Positions 8,375 to 17,105 are shown, counted from the stretch's first letter. The stretch is 32,248 bases of DNA from Pleurocapsales cyanobacterium LEGE 10410 (GCA_015207195.1 JADEXJ010000063.1:1-32248); one strand, 5' to 3'. Program-made: numbers and translations. The notes: generated from the sequence alone by a model not told the origin.

Positions 8375-8566
8375 ATTAAGGTTAGGAAGGTAATCAAAAC
8401 TTTAGAACAAGATGGTTGGTATTTACATAAAACTAAAGGTTCACACAGGCAATTCAAACATCCAGTAAAAAAAGGAAAAGTTACTGTACCTGGAAAAATG
8501 TCTGATGAATTACCTCCTGGTACTCTTAATAATATTTGGAAACAAGCTCAAATAGAAAACAACTAA
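8375..8566 (+). CDS. hicA: HicA-family mRNA interferase toxin (no ATG start; possibly inactive)
   Basis: HicA toxins are small double-stranded-RNA-binding-fold ribonucleases that cleave mRNA and are neutralised by HicB. This frame encodes the whole fold: 'KVRKVIKTLEQDGWYLHKTK', then GSHRQFKHP with the catalytic His, then 'KKGKVTVPGKMSDELPPGTL' and 'NNIWKQAQIENN'. Homologues begin M-K-V-R-E-V-I-K; here the codon in the Met position is ATT (8375-8377) and no in-frame ATG or GTG precedes it. A CTG at 8366 is the other possible start; the frame is closed upstream by a TAA just before 8344. The body is intact, so it either uses a rare start codon or has recently been silenced. hicB starts 3 bp after the stop. 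Confidence 0.7.
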   Translation: MKVRKVIKTLEQDGWYLHKTKGSHRQFKHPVKKGKVTVPGKMSDELPPGTLNNIWKQAQIENN

Positions 8567-8569
8567 ACT

Positions 8570-8788
8570 ATGCGCTACCCTATTATTATCGAAAAAGCGA
8601 AGAATAACTATGCAGCTTATTCTCCCGATGTCCCTGGCTGTGTTGCTACAGGTAAGACCATAGAGGAAGTTAAACAACAGTTTGCTGAAGCTTTAGAATT
8701 TCATTTTGAAGGCTTGAGAGAAGATAATGAGCCTATTCCCCAACCACGTACACTGCTGGACTATATCGAACTTCCGACTTCTGCTTAG
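8570..8788 (+). CDS. hicB: HicB-family antitoxin (short form)
   Basis: A 72-aa protein with the partial RNase H fold of HicB antitoxins: 'MRYPIIIEKAKNNYAAYSPD', VPGCVATGKTIEEV, then 'FAEALEFHFEGLREDNEPIP' and a final P-R-T-L-L-D-Y segment. It lacks the C-terminal helix-turn-helix or ribbon-helix-helix domain of longer HicB proteins, as is common in cyanobacterial pairs. It binds and blocks HicA. The 3-bp gap to hicA implies translational coupling. It is convergent with the phosphoesterase gene, whose stop is 51 bp away. Confidence 0.88.
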   Translation: MRYPIIIEKAKNNYAAYSPDVPGCVATGKTIEEVKQQFAEALEFHFEGLREDNEPIPQPRTLLDYIELPTSA

Positions 8789-8839
8789 TTCTAAATCAAA
8801 TTAGAACGATCGCCCAGACCATTACTACTAAATTTACTT

Positions 8840-9721
8840 TCAACCGATGAGTATTTCACCGCGATCGAATACTTTGCCATTTTTACCAATACCCTGAATT
8901 TCCAATCTTTTGGGATAGACATCAATGGTAGCAAAGCTCAATCTGGCAGCCGAACGAGCAGTCCAATCGGAACTAAAAACAGGGCGGGTTTTTGCTCCTG
9001 CACCACAGGTTAAATAAGTCGTGCCGTCAAGTGGTATGGTGCGTTCGTAGTTATGGTCGTGTCCGTTAAGATAAAGCTGAACTCCATAGCGAGCGAACAA
9101 AGGGGATAGGGTGGCAATAAGTTCGGGACTACTGCCATGAATTCCAGAGGAATAAAGAGTATGGTGGGCGAAGACAATTTTCCAAATAGCGGTAGAACTT
9201 GCCAAATTTTTCTCTAGCCAGCCAAGCTGTGTTGACCAGTCTGCATTGGGATTGGTGTCGAGAGCGAAAAACTGCACGATACCCTTGCTAAAGGTGTAGT
9301 AACGTCCCTGCATATTAAACCCAGAAAAATTTATCTGATCGATACCGTTGTTGGTTCTAATGTCGTGGTTGCCCAAAACCGCATAGAAAGGAACGTTTTG
9401 TCTTCTCAGATAGTGATAGGGTCTACTAAACGTCGCGCCAACCCTTCTGATGTTTCCATCTTCATAGATGTTGTCTCCAGCCATCAAAACTAGCTCAAAA
9501 GGATGCTGTCGGTAATAGTCGTTCATCACCTCGGCGATCGCCATTTGTCCTATATTACCCGTTCCCACATCGCCGATAGCGACAAAGCGAAATAAAGGAG
9601 AAGTTTTAGAAGTTTTACTTTCAAAGGCATCTGAAGCTGTTGCCCTAGGCAAATAATGACTGCCTAAAGCTAAACCTAGCCCAGCCATTCCGCCCCAATA
9701 CAGCAATTTACGACGTTTCAA
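8840..9721 (-). CDS. Tat-exported metallophosphoesterase (purple acid phosphatase-like)
   Basis: A calcineurin-like dimetal phosphatase, probably periplasmic, releasing phosphate from organic phosphates. The N-terminus MKRRKLLYWGGMAGLGLALG is a twin-arginine-like signal with a hydrophobic core and a likely cleavage site after ATA near 29. Metal and catalytic motifs occur in order: GDVG (50-53), GDN (82-84), GNHD (117-120), AHH (185-187) and NGHDHNYE (219-226). The arrangement is that of tartrate-resistant (type 5) acid phosphatases. Length (293 aa) is typical. It is transcribed divergently from the PAP2 phosphatase gene 164 bp away, so both may belong to phosphate metabolism, although no Pho box was identified. 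Confidence 0.85.
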   Translation of the reverse strand: MKRRKLLYWGGMAGLGLALGSHYLPRATASDAFESKTSKTSPLFRFVAIGDVGTGNIGQMAIAEVMNDYYRQHPFELVLMAGDNIYEDGNIRRVGATFSRPYHYLRRQNVPFYAVLGNHDIRTNNGIDQINFSGFNMQGRYYTFSKGIVQFFALDTNPNADWSTQLGWLEKNLASSTAIWKIVFAHHTLYSSGIHGSSPELIATLSPLFARYGVQLYLNGHDHNYERTIPLDGTTYLTCGAGAKTRPVFSSDWTARSAARLSFATIDVYPKRLEIQGIGKNGKVFDRGEILIG

Positions 9722-9885
9722 TGGTTCAATTTCTCCTAATTAACAGTTTCACAATTATTCAAAATGACTACAATACCTTTGCTGTTATGCGATAGCTGCT
9801 TAAAATAAGTATAAATATTAAATCTATAAAAACCAGCGATGGGCGATCGTCCTATTCCTAGGATCGCCTTTGACTATCTTTTATT

Positions 9886-10590
9886 ATGCAAATTTTGTTA
9901 CAAAAACTAGTTAAATTTTGGCAGGACAAGATCCACTTAAGAATTACTTCTCTAATTGCTACGGTAGGAACGGTAGGGATAGTTAGCTGTCTGTTGATTA
10001 TCTATGTTGTGGCTCAAATTTCTGACGAAGTATTAGACCGTGAAGCCTTTGCCTTCGATAAAATCATTCTGCTATGGATTCATTCCTTTGCCAATCCAAC
10101 TTTAGATCGCATTATGCAAACTATTACCCGTCTTAACGATCCCAAGACGGCAGTGGTATTAGTATTAATTGCTGTAACCTTACTTTTATGGCGACAATAT
10201 TATCAGGAAGTCAAAATATTTTTTATCAATTGTGCAGGCGGGGTAATTCTCAGCTATGGTCTAAAGTCCGTATTTGGTAAAACCCGCCCCGATCTCTGGC
10301 AATCGGCGATCGAGGAAGTTTCTTTTAGCTATCCTAGTGGTCACGCCTTGGGAGCGACGGTTCTATACGGATTTTTAGCTTACCTTTTAGCAACCCGCTA
10401 TCCGCAATTTTCCTGGGCTATTTATTCAATCGCAATATCAATTATCGGTGCGATCGGCTTGAGTAGATTATATCTGGGGGTACATTGGCCAACTGATATT
10501 ATTGGGGGCTATGGAATTGGGTTTTTATGGCTGACATTCTGCACTACGATGTTGAAGTTACAGAAAATAAAGCAGCCAGAAATACAATAG
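9886..10590 (+). CDS. PAP2-family membrane phosphatase
   Basis: A 234-aa membrane protein with about five to six hydrophobic helices and the three lipid-phosphatase motifs: K-x6-R-P (Lys127 to Pro135, KSVFGKTRP), PSGH (150-153) and SR-x5-H-x3-D (193-204, SRLYLGVHWPTD). Such enzymes dephosphorylate lipid phosphates such as phosphatidate, phosphatidylglycerol phosphate or undecaprenyl diphosphate; the active site faces the periplasm. The precise substrate is unknown. The leader contains a HIP-derived hairpin (9842-9868, GGCGAT...CCTA/TAGG...ATCGCC) just upstream of the ATG, which might affect expression or be incidental. Confidence 0.88.
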   Translation: MQILLQKLVKFWQDKIHLRITSLIATVGTVGIVSCLLIIYVVAQISDEVLDREAFAFDKIILLWIHSFANPTLDRIMQTITRLNDPKTAVVLVLIAVTLLLWRQYYQEVKIFFINCAGGVILSYGLKSVFGKTRPDLWQSAIEEVSFSYPSGHALGATVLYGFLAYLLATRYPQFSWAIYSIAISIIGAIGLSRLYLGVHWPTDIIGGYGIGFLWLTFCTTMLKLQKIKQPEIQ

Positions 10591-10664
10591 ATTTAGTTAA
10601 CATTAATTTACTTGCGTCATGCCTAATTATTCTTGCATGAGCGAAATATTGATTCTGGGAAGTT

Positions 10665-10808
10665 GCTCATCTATCAATACCGTTCGGTTAAGCCCCCCAG
10701 CCCCCAAATTTGGGGGAGTAAGATTCATTAAAGTCCCCCAGAATTGGGGGATTTAGGGGGAGAACGAAATAACTTGAAAGACTAACCGAACAGTATTGGC
10801 TCATCTAT
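10665..10808. mobile_element. MITE-like element with terminal inverted repeats and 10-bp target duplication
   Basis: The element spans 10675-10798 (124 bp). Its ends are near-perfect inverted repeats, CAATACCGTTCGGTTA and TAACCGAACAGTATTG (one mismatch). Both ends are flanked by the direct repeat GCTCATCTAT (10665-10674 and 10799-10808), a target-site duplication. The interior is a nested palindrome of C- and G-runs (CCCCCAAATTTGGGGG and CCCCCAGAATTGGGGG). There is no coding capacity, so a transposase must have acted in trans. A 10-bp duplication fits IS4-type elements, but the family is inferred. G/C-run palindromes of this kind are common in cyanobacterial genomes. Confidence 0.85.
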
Positions 10809-10881
10809 TGCGATCGCCTTTATATCTCTATCATCCCGCGACAATCTGGCAAGTTTTAACCTAAATCTATTAAACAGGTAG

Positions 10882-10939
10882 GGTGGGCAAAAAAACAATA
10901 CAAGCCAATTATGGTTTCAGAAATAACTTGTTGCCCACC
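10882..10939. repeat. inverted repeat GGTGGGCAA / TTGCCCACC
   Basis: Nine-base perfect arms (10882-10890 and 10931-10939) separated by about 40 AT-rich bases. It resembles the short GGTGGGCA-type interspersed palindromes seen in many cyanobacteria. It is in the 3' region shared by the PAP2 gene and ilvD (convergent) and could also act as a weak transcription barrier. The remainder of the gap 10591-11095 has no recognisable gene. Confidence 0.5.
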
Positions 10940-11095
10940 AAATAAATATTCAACTATATAAAGTATATTGATCGTAGTGTTCGCGTATGCGAAATGAATT
11001 TGACATCAACGCCCGCATAGTAAAATAGCTCGATTTAATTTTAATCGCCAATTCCTCTAAAAGGGGCAAGTTTATGCCCCAATCTCTAACGAAAT

Positions 11096-12784
11096 TTAAC
11101 TATACAAATCCAAATCCGTTACCGCACCCAAACTACTAGAAGAAACCAGTTTGGCGTATTTACCTAAAACTCCCCTGGTATATTTAGGCTGTCTTGCCTG
11201 CCACTGGCGACGACGCTGTTCTAGTTCAGTTTCATCAACATCGAGCTGTAATAATTTCTGGCGGGCATCAATCGTAATACTGTCTCCTTCTTCAATCAGA
11301 GCAATTGTACCGCCTACGGCAGCTTCGGGGGCAACATGACCGACAACCATGCCATAAGTACCGCCAGAAAAACGTCCATCAGTAATCAAGCCTACAGAGT
11401 CACCCAATCCAGCACCAATAATTGCCGAGGTGGGAGCAAGCATTTCCCGCATTCCAGGACCTCCCTTGGGACCTTCATAACGCACGACGATGATATCTCC
11501 AGCCTTAATTTTGCCGTCCAAAATTGCCGATAGGCATTCTTCTTCTGATTCAAACACCCTAGCAGAACCAGTAATTTGCGGATTTTTGACTCCAGTAATT
11601 TTGGCTACCGAACCTTCACTAGCTAAATTACCCTTGAGTATAGCGAGATGTCCTTGTTGATAAAGGGGGTTGCCCCACTGACGAATTACATCTTGGTTTT
11701 GCGGGGGATGTTCGGGTAGATCCGCCAAAACTTCAGCGATGGTTTTTCCCGTAATTGTTAGAGCATCTCCGTGTAATAAATCGTGTGCCAGAAGCATTTT
11801 CATTACTTGCGGAATGCCACCAGCCTTGTGTAAATCCACGGTGACGTATTTTCCCGATGGTTTGAGGTCACAGATTACTGGGACTCGCTGACGAATAGTT
11901 TCAAAATCGTCTAAAGTCAGTTCAACCCCCATCGTGTTAGCGATCGCCAATAAGTGTAAAACAGAGTTAGTCGATCCCCCTACTGCCATAATTACGGTAA
12001 TCGCATTTTCAAACGCCTTGCGAGTTAGAATCTGACTGGGTAATATTTGCTGTTTAATCGCTTCTACCAAAGCAAAAGCAGACTTTTCCGTACTCTCTGC
12101 TTTCTCTTCATCTTCTGCTGCCATCGTCGAGGAGTAGGGTAGGCTCATCCCCATCGCTTCAAAGGCGGAAGACATCGTATTGGCGGTAAACATCCCCCCG
12201 CAAGAACCAGCCCCAGGACAGGCTTTGTGTTCGATCGCGTCTAACTCTGCCTTGTCGATCTTACCCGCGCTATATTGTCCGACTGCTTCAAAAGCACTCA
12301 CTACAGTCAAATCTTTACCGTTGTGTGAGCCTGGCTTAATTGTCCCACCGTAAACAAAGATAGCAGGAATATTCATCCGAGCGATAGCCAACATTGCTCC
12401 AGGCATATTTTTATCACAACCGCCAATAGCCAGCACCGCATCCATACTCTGTCCGTTGCAGGCAGTTTCGATCGAGTCGGCAATCACGTCACGGGATACT
12501 AGGGAATACTTCATTCCCTCTGTACCCATAGAGATACCATCGCTAATAGTAATTGTGCCAAACATCTGAGGCATTGCCCCAGCGTCTTTGAGGGCGGTTT
12601 CTGCTCGTAGTGCTAGGGTATTGATTCCCATATTGCAGGGAGTAATAGTACTATACCCGTTTGCCAAACCGACTATAGGCTTAGTAAAATCATTATCGCC
12701 AAAACCCACCGCCCGTAACATAGCACGATTGGGCGATCGCTGGTCGCCTTGGGTTACTTCTCGGCTTCTTCGATTGTCAGACAT
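11096..12784 (-). CDS. ilvD: dihydroxy-acid dehydratase
   Basis: Fe-S dehydratase catalysing the step from 2,3-dihydroxy-isovalerate (or -methylvalerate) to the 2-keto acid in valine, isoleucine and leucine synthesis; cytoplasmic. The 562-aa protein carries the cluster cysteines in CNMG (Cys50), GGCDKNMPG (Cys123) and [16 protein letters not shown] (Cys194), and later [12 protein letters not shown] and [16 protein letters not shown]. The start is ATG 12784 with AGGAGA about 9 nt upstream; an in-frame TTG one codon earlier is less likely. It stands alone on the minus strand. avtA, a branched-chain/alanine-type aminotransferase, lies 3 kb away on the same strand but not in the same operon. Confidence 0.97.
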   Translation of the reverse strand: MSDNRRSREVTQGDQRSPNRAMLRAVGFGDNDFTKPIVGLANGYSTITPCNMGINTLALRAETALKDAGAMPQMFGTITISDGISMGTEGMKYSLVSRDVIADSIETACNGQSMDAVLAIGGCDKNMPGAMLAIARMNIPAIFVYGGTIKPGSHNGKDLTVVSAFEAVGQYSAGKIDKAELDAIEHKACPGAGSCGGMFTANTMSSAFEAMGMSLPYSSTMAAEDEEKAESTEKSAFALVEAIKQQILPSQILTRKAFENAITVIMAVGGSTNSVLHLLAIANTMGVELTLDDFETIRQRVPVICDLKPSGKYVTVDLHKAGGIPQVMKMLLAHDLLHGDALTITGKTIAEVLADLPEHPPQNQDVIRQWGNPLYQQGHLAILKGNLASEGSVAKITGVKNPQITGSARVFESEEECLSAILDGKIKAGDIIVVRYEGPKGGPGMREMLAPTSAIIGAGLGDSVGLITDGRFSGGTYGMVVGHVAPEAAVGGTIALIEEGDSITIDARQKLLQLDVDETELEQRRRQWQARQPKYTRGVLGKYAKLVSSSSLGAVTDLDLYS

Positions 12785-13269
12785 CAATTACATCTCCTGT
12801 TAAAGCTATAGGCTATAAGCTATCAGCTGTAAGCTAAGTAAAACCAAATTTGAAACTGTTTCACTAAAAGCCCCAGCCTAAAGACTATGAGCCTCGATTG
12901 AAAATCTCTATAAAAGTACCTTACCTAAATATCTGTCTCAATGGCGATCGATTTTACCAATTCTTGTTATAGATAAAAGCTATTGACATCAACCAAGGTT
13001 TTATAGCATTACGTGTCAACGTTAAGATACTTAATTACTACTTACTACTACCCCTGTTAAGGTGAGCGTTTGTACTAATAAAATATAACGATGTTTAACT
13101 AAATCAAAGGGTTACAGAAGATTCTTTTGCTTCGTAAAAATTTGGACATCCGTTGCGTATTTTGTAAACGAATGTCCAGGAATTTAATAGCGATTAACCA
13201 AAGCGATGATTAAACAATTGGTTTAATTACGATGTGAAATGCACTTCAATAGTAAATCTTTGCCAAAAA
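12785..13269. other. gene-free region between ilvD and the carotenoid protein gene
   Basis: No coding sequence seen. Near 12802-12836 there is a simple repeat of AGCTATAGGCTATAAGCTAT type, common between cyanobacterial genes. The ilvD promoter must lie here. A terminator-like hairpin at 13144-13177 is listed separately. Confidence 0.5.
13136..13177 (-). terminator. putative intrinsic terminator after the carotenoid protein gene
   Basis: Read on the minus strand, GGACATTCGTT pairs with AACGGATGTCC (arms 13144-13154 and 13167-13177, with one mismatch), followed by AAATTTTT. It lies about 90 nt past the carotenoid protein stop. The T-run is short, hence moderate confidence. Confidence 0.5.
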
Positions 13270-13752
13270 TTATACCTCTGCACCAGATTTTGGTTCGGCA
13301 CCAGCACCGACTACGGCATCTCTAAGGAAAGTAATTTGCTGCTCAAATTCCATTGCTTCAATCTGAGACAATAACCCTGTTACACTGCCACTAGGTTCAT
13401 AATTATCGGGCATAGGAACAATCGTTCCAGCTTCCATCCCCTGCGCCAAACGATACCAAAAATATAGCTTGCTGTTTTGACTCAAAGAACCGTACTCACG
13501 AGAAATCAGGGTATCTTGCGATTCAATAATTTTGCGCTGTACGTCTAATTGTTCTTCACGAGACAATTCTTTTACCTGGTTAAATAATCCTTCAACAATT
13601 TCGTCGGCTGCTGTTCCTGGTGCTGCGGGAGTCACTGATGTTCCCATTTTAGTATAAACATACCAGAGTAAAGCTAATTTTTCGTCTGTGGATAAACTAC
13701 CGTAAGAGCCAAGTGCGCCACTTACATTTTGTCCTGAAGTGCCTGTAGTCAT
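13270..13752 (-). CDS. helical carotenoid protein (stand-alone OCP N-terminal domain)
   Basis: A 160-aa all-helical protein equivalent to the N-terminal effector domain of orange carotenoid protein, without the C-terminal sensor domain. Conserved OCP-NTD features are visible: 'LALLWYVYTKMGTSVTPAAP' early, FWYRLAQGMEAG in the second half (aligning with OCP Trp110) and 'FEQQITFLRDAVVGAG' near the end. Such proteins bind a carotenoid and quench singlet oxygen or phycobilisome excitation, depending on clade (HCP1-HCP9); the clade cannot be set here. ATG 13752 is preferred to the in-frame TTG 12 bp upstream because GGAG lies about 13 nt before it. No C-terminal-domain homologue or FRP gene is adjacent. 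Confidence 0.9.
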   Translation of the reverse strand: MTTGTSGQNVSGALGSYGSLSTDEKLALLWYVYTKMGTSVTPAAPGTAADEIVEGLFNQVKELSREEQLDVQRKIIESQDTLISREYGSLSQNSKLYFWYRLAQGMEAGTIVPMPDNYEPSGSVTGLLSQIEAMEFEQQITFLRDAVVGAGAEPKSGAEV

Positions 13753-14131
13753 ATTATTTTTCAATCTCCAATTTAATATTTTTTAACTTTTCCAAGTTAC
13801 TAATAACCAAACTAGTGATTTTTAAATTGACAGGAAACTATAACAAGATAGATAACTGTTTAAATTCAGCCTCAACCAGAGATAGATATTCTAATTCTAT
13901 ATTTATCTAACTTGATACAGCGGTTTGCGCTTCAGTCTGGGACAACAGGTAATAGAACCTTTTTTATTAATTAGCCAGAATTACACCAAATAATCTTTCA
14001 GGGCGATCGCTCTTGAGCTTGAGCGGGAACGACACAAAAAATTTTAACTGTCTCGTAATATGCAAAATTTGAAGCCTTTCCTTAGCTAAGGCTCATCACT
14101 TCGTTAAGATATTGTAAGATATTGTTTAAAA
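13753..14131. other. gene-free region upstream of the carotenoid protein gene
   Basis: No coding sequence recognised. It should hold the minus-strand promoter of the carotenoid protein gene, but no convincing -35/-10 pair or known operator was found. One HIP1 site is present near 14003-14010. Confidence 0.4.
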
Positions 14132-14203
14132 CTCCCCAGGTAGGATTTGAACCTACGACCAATCGATTAACAGTCGACCGCTCTGCCACTGAGCTACTGA
14201 GGA
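14132..14203 (-). tRNA. tRNA-Asn (anticodon GTT)
   Basis: Read on the minus strand the 72-nt sequence begins TCCTCAGTAGCTCAG and ends CTGGGGAG, with a 7-bp acceptor stem (one GU, discriminator G), a D-arm AGCTCAGTGGCAGAGC, an anticodon loop CTGTTAA giving anticodon GTT, and a T-arm with GGTTCAAATCC. CCA is not encoded, as is usual in cyanobacteria. Confidence 0.97.
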
Positions 14204-14320
14204 TTGCTTAGTTCAGCCATAAATAATGATAGCGAATGGTCAGAGGATTGGCAAGTATTTGAATAAAAGTAATTTGGGGTCTACCGATTTGCTTAGTGTA
14301 AAGGATATCCTATAAATAAA

Positions 14321-14809
14321 GTGAGCCTCGCTACAAAATTTTCCATGTTAGTCAACCGCTATCAAACCGTTTATCTTTCTCTTGTTTCCACTGATTTGCC
14401 TGTTTGGGATGTCATTGAGGCTAAAGCATCTTTATATCAGAAGGATCGAGAGCGATTCCATCTATTGCTAGAACGACAAAATTTACCCTGTTCGGTATCC
14501 AATAACAATAATTTCGAGCAAGAATTATTTTGGCTAGAAATTTCACCTCACCGAGTGATGATGAGTGTGCAAAACAATAAGAGACTGAATTATCGGCATT
14601 TTTGGCAAAGGGGAATATATGGAGTAAGTCGTTACTGTCTCAATAGTCATCCCGATCGCCCTAGCCAATCCTTGCGTTTGCGTAATTTTACCCGTTATTT
14701 AAAAGTAGAAAACGATCCCTTGCCCAAAAATGTCCGCATCGAATACGAAATGTGGTCGCGACAAGTACATTTGGGTTCCTATGTTTTTAATTTAGACCTT
14801 CAAGCTTAA
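14321..14809 (+). CDS. conserved-looking protein of unknown function (162 aa)
   Basis: I do not recognise the family. The protein is soluble, with mixed charge, no signal peptide and no membrane segment. It contains a basic, aromatic-rich half ('NKRLNYRHFWQRGIYGVSRY') and a C-terminal 'YEMWSRQVHLGSYVFNLDLQ', which looks like a beta-rich end. Codon usage and HIP1-like content agree with neighbouring genes, supporting real coding sequence. The start is a GTG at 14321; an in-frame ATG at 14345 is a possible alternative. It lies between tRNA-Asn and rimM, convergent with rimM, giving no functional clue. Confidence 0.65.
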   Translation: MSLATKFSMLVNRYQTVYLSLVSTDLPVWDVIEAKASLYQKDRERFHLLLERQNLPCSVSNNNNFEQELFWLEISPHRVMMSVQNNKRLNYRHFWQRGIYGVSRYCLNSHPDRPSQSLRLRNFTRYLKVENDPLPKNVRIEYEMWSRQVHLGSYVFNLDLQA

Positions 14810-14884
14810 GAATTTGTAGACACAACATCAAAAGCCGATCTAACATAGCTTGATACTTTTGCTTTTAATGTGGTTGAATTCAAA

Positions 14885-15538
14885 CTATTCGGTTTCGTGA
14901 ATATCGATCAAACCGTCGGGAGGAGATATTTCTAGTCTTTGGTGATCGAGATCGACTACAGGAACAATCTCTTTGACGAATGGAACAAATATTGTTATTG
15001 GCTTGTTTGGTTTTGGTCGATACTTTTTGCGTTTACTGCGACGACTGATTTGAGATAGATCTCGTTTAGCTGCTTTGGTGGTTTCGGGTTGCTGGTGCAG
15101 CTTGACTTCCAATAAATCGTTTCCCGCAGAGTACATATCGATCACTACGCCAATATTTTCCCCTGTTGCTTGATGGTAGACTTCCAAACCCACCAAGTCA
15201 GCAACGTGATATTCATCTTTGTCTAGTTTGGGGCGATCGCTTTTACTCACGAGTAATTTATAGTTACGCAATTCCTCAGCGCGATCGCGATCTTCAACTC
15301 CTTCTAATTTAATTACATAGAGATTTTTTCCTGCAAGATATCTACCACCACGCAACTGCACTGTGGTAATCGCGGATGTATCGGGGTGCTGTAGCCAGCG
15401 AGTACCCGCTTGGGTAAATCGTTCGGGAAAATCAGAGTTGGGATATACCCTCAATTCTCCTTTTAAGCCTTGAGGAGAGGTAATCGTTCCTACTTCCAAC
15501 CATTCTTCATTGTTGATGGTTGACTGTCCATTGTTCAT
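14885..15538 (-). CDS. rimM: ribosome maturation factor RimM
   Basis: RimM binds ribosomal protein S19 and helps mature the 30S subunit head. The protein (217 aa) has the N-terminal RimM barrel ('EEWLEVGTITSPQGLKGELR', about 11-30) and the C-terminal PRC-barrel ('HVADLVGLEVYHQATGENIG'). A basic insertion, RRSKRKKYRPKPNK, sits inside the PRC-barrel; cyanobacterial RimM proteins often have an insert here. The first ten residues (MNNGQSTINN) are encoded by CAATGGACAGTCAACCATCAAC-like DNA, a common cyanobacterial intergenic repeat, so the N-terminal tail seems repeat-derived. No in-frame alternative ATG was found before the conserved region. Confidence 0.93.
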   Translation of the reverse strand: MNNGQSTINNEEWLEVGTITSPQGLKGELRVYPNSDFPERFTQAGTRWLQHPDTSAITTVQLRGGRYLAGKNLYVIKLEGVEDRDRAEELRNYKLLVSKSDRPKLDKDEYHVADLVGLEVYHQATGENIGVVIDMYSAGNDLLEVKLHQQPETTKAAKRDLSQISRRSKRKKYRPKPNKPITIFVPFVKEIVPVVDLDHQRLEISPPDGLIDIHETE

Positions 15539-15666
15539 TGTTTAGAAGCTTGGTATAAACTTTATTAAATAGTTAAGGTTGTTAGTTGTTGGTTGTTAGT
15601 CGTTAGTTGTTTGGGTGTACCCCGCTAATTCAAGAATCATAAATGCTCATTTGACCTAATCTATTC

Positions 15667-15694
15667 ATCCGCGTTTATCTGTGTTCATCTGTGG
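15667..15694. repeat. interspersed repeat of TGTTCATCTG / CGTTTATCTG units
   Basis: Contains CGTTTATCTG followed by TGTTCATCTG. The same two 10-mers occur in reverse order on the opposite strand at 24268-24294. Such units are widely scattered in cyanobacterial intergenic DNA. Confidence 0.6.
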
Positions 15695-15725
15695 ACGATA
15701 TCAAACTCAAACTGTCTTTGATAAT

Positions 15726-17000
15726 TTACGCTTTAACCAACTGATAGACTCTTTCAGCAACTTTCGCCAAACGCTGCATCGCCTCGGCTATTTCGTCTTC
15801 TGTAGCAGTCAAGCTGATGCGTAAACATTGTTGTTTGTGTTGCCAATCTTCTTTTAAACCTGGAAAAAAGGTGCTTCCAGGTACGGCGATTACTCCTACC
15901 TGCTTTAATTCCTGATAAAGTTCCCAGTCTGTCATCGGTAAATCTTGTAGCCACAGCCAGGCAAAAATCGCCCCTTCTCCCTGATGCAGAAACCAAGGAA
16001 CATCGGGCATAGCTGCATCGAGAGTATCTTCTAAAACTTCAATTTTGCGTCGGTAGTGAGGACGAATAATATTGGTGGCAATATCTGCCAGCTTACCAGA
16101 TGAAATAGCTCTAGCTGCGATCGCCTGTCCATAACGAGAGGAATGAATACAGGCATTAGTTTGAAAAGATTCTAAGATTTGAATTAATTTGGGATCGCCG
16201 ATGGCAATACCGATTCTCTCTCCTGGCAAACCTGCTTTAGACAGGCTCATGCAGTGAATAATATTACCGCCAAACTGAGGGGTCATTTCGGTAAAGTTCA
16301 AGGCGGGAAAAGGCGGGGCATAGGCAGAATCAATCAATACGGGAACATCGTGTTTGGCTGCCAAATCTGCTATTGTTCTTACTTCTTCATCGCTAATCAC
16401 ATTTCCTGTAGGGTTGCAAGGACGAGAAAAAATTACGCAACCAGTTTGCTCGTTAATTTGTAGTCGCTCAAAGTCGGGACGATATTTAAACCGATGTCGA
16501 GCTGTATCTATTTCTAGAGTTGGCTTATATGCCACTAAAGCCTTGGGAGTCAAACTTACTCCCCCATATCCCGTATAGTCGGGACTCAGTGGCAATACAA
16601 CCTGTCTGAGTTCTCCCGAAGCAGTGTAGCCTCCAAAAGCATTAGCAGCATAGAGATATAAAGCCTGGGAACCACCCGTAATTAAGATATGGCGATCGCT
16701 TAAATTTAAACCGTAGCGAGTATTAAAATCTCGAACTACAGCCTCAATCAAGGGTGCATAACCCTGGGATGAACCATAACGACAGACTACTTCGCCATAT
16801 TCGTCGCTGTCTAATAACTCATGAGTACAGTCGCGCCATAACTGGACGACTTCGGGCAAAATTACAGGATTTCCCGCACTAAGATTAATATAATCTCTCC
16901 CCGCACTATTTCTCAAAGTTTCAATAATGTCTTTCATAATTGCTCTAACTCCCGTTAGCTGTGACATCTGAGAACCGAATTGAGATAGGGCAGGATTCAT
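15726..17000 (-). CDS. avtA: valine--pyruvate aminotransferase (AvtA-like, PLP class I/II)
   Basis: A PLP-dependent fold-type I aminotransferase, 424 aa. The opening 'MNPALSQFGSQMSQLTGVRA' and 'INLSAGNPVILPEV' are characteristic of AvtA, which interconverts valine/2-ketoisovalerate and alanine/pyruvate. The PLP lysine is Lys255 in SLSKAGLPGERIG, and the SRPCNPTGN motif is at 192-200. AGG lies about 9 nt before ATG 17000. Related aminotransferases act on other substrates, so specificity is inferred. It is not in an operon with ilvD, although both could serve valine metabolism. Confidence 0.9.
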   Translation of the reverse strand: MNPALSQFGSQMSQLTGVRAIMKDIIETLRNSAGRDYINLSAGNPVILPEVVQLWRDCTHELLDSDEYGEVVCRYGSSQGYAPLIEAVVRDFNTRYGLNLSDRHILITGGSQALYLYAANAFGGYTASGELRQVVLPLSPDYTGYGGVSLTPKALVAYKPTLEIDTARHRFKYRPDFERLQINEQTGCVIFSRPCNPTGNVISDEEVRTIADLAAKHDVPVLIDSAYAPPFPALNFTEMTPQFGGNIIHCMSLSKAGLPGERIGIAIGDPKLIQILESFQTNACIHSSRYGQAIAARAISSGKLADIATNIIRPHYRRKIEVLEDTLDAAMPDVPWFLHQGEGAIFAWLWLQDLPMTDWELYQELKQVGVIAVPGSTFFPGLKEDWQHKQQCLRISLTATEDEIAEAMQRLAKVAERVYQLVKA

Positions 17001-17105
17001 TGATAATTACCTAAAAATAATGGAGAAAATAACTATAATGCCAATTCTAACTTGAGTTTGCCTAGTAAATTTTGTAGTACTGTTTAGTTTTTAGCGATCG
17101 CAATT

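Noticed and set aside
11151-11533. Plus-strand open frames opposite ilvD
   Set aside because: They are antisense shadows of a well-supported gene, with no recognisable product.
14321-14809. Assignment of a function to the 162-aa protein
   Set aside because: No recognisable domain; context with tRNA-Asn and rimM gives no reliable clue.
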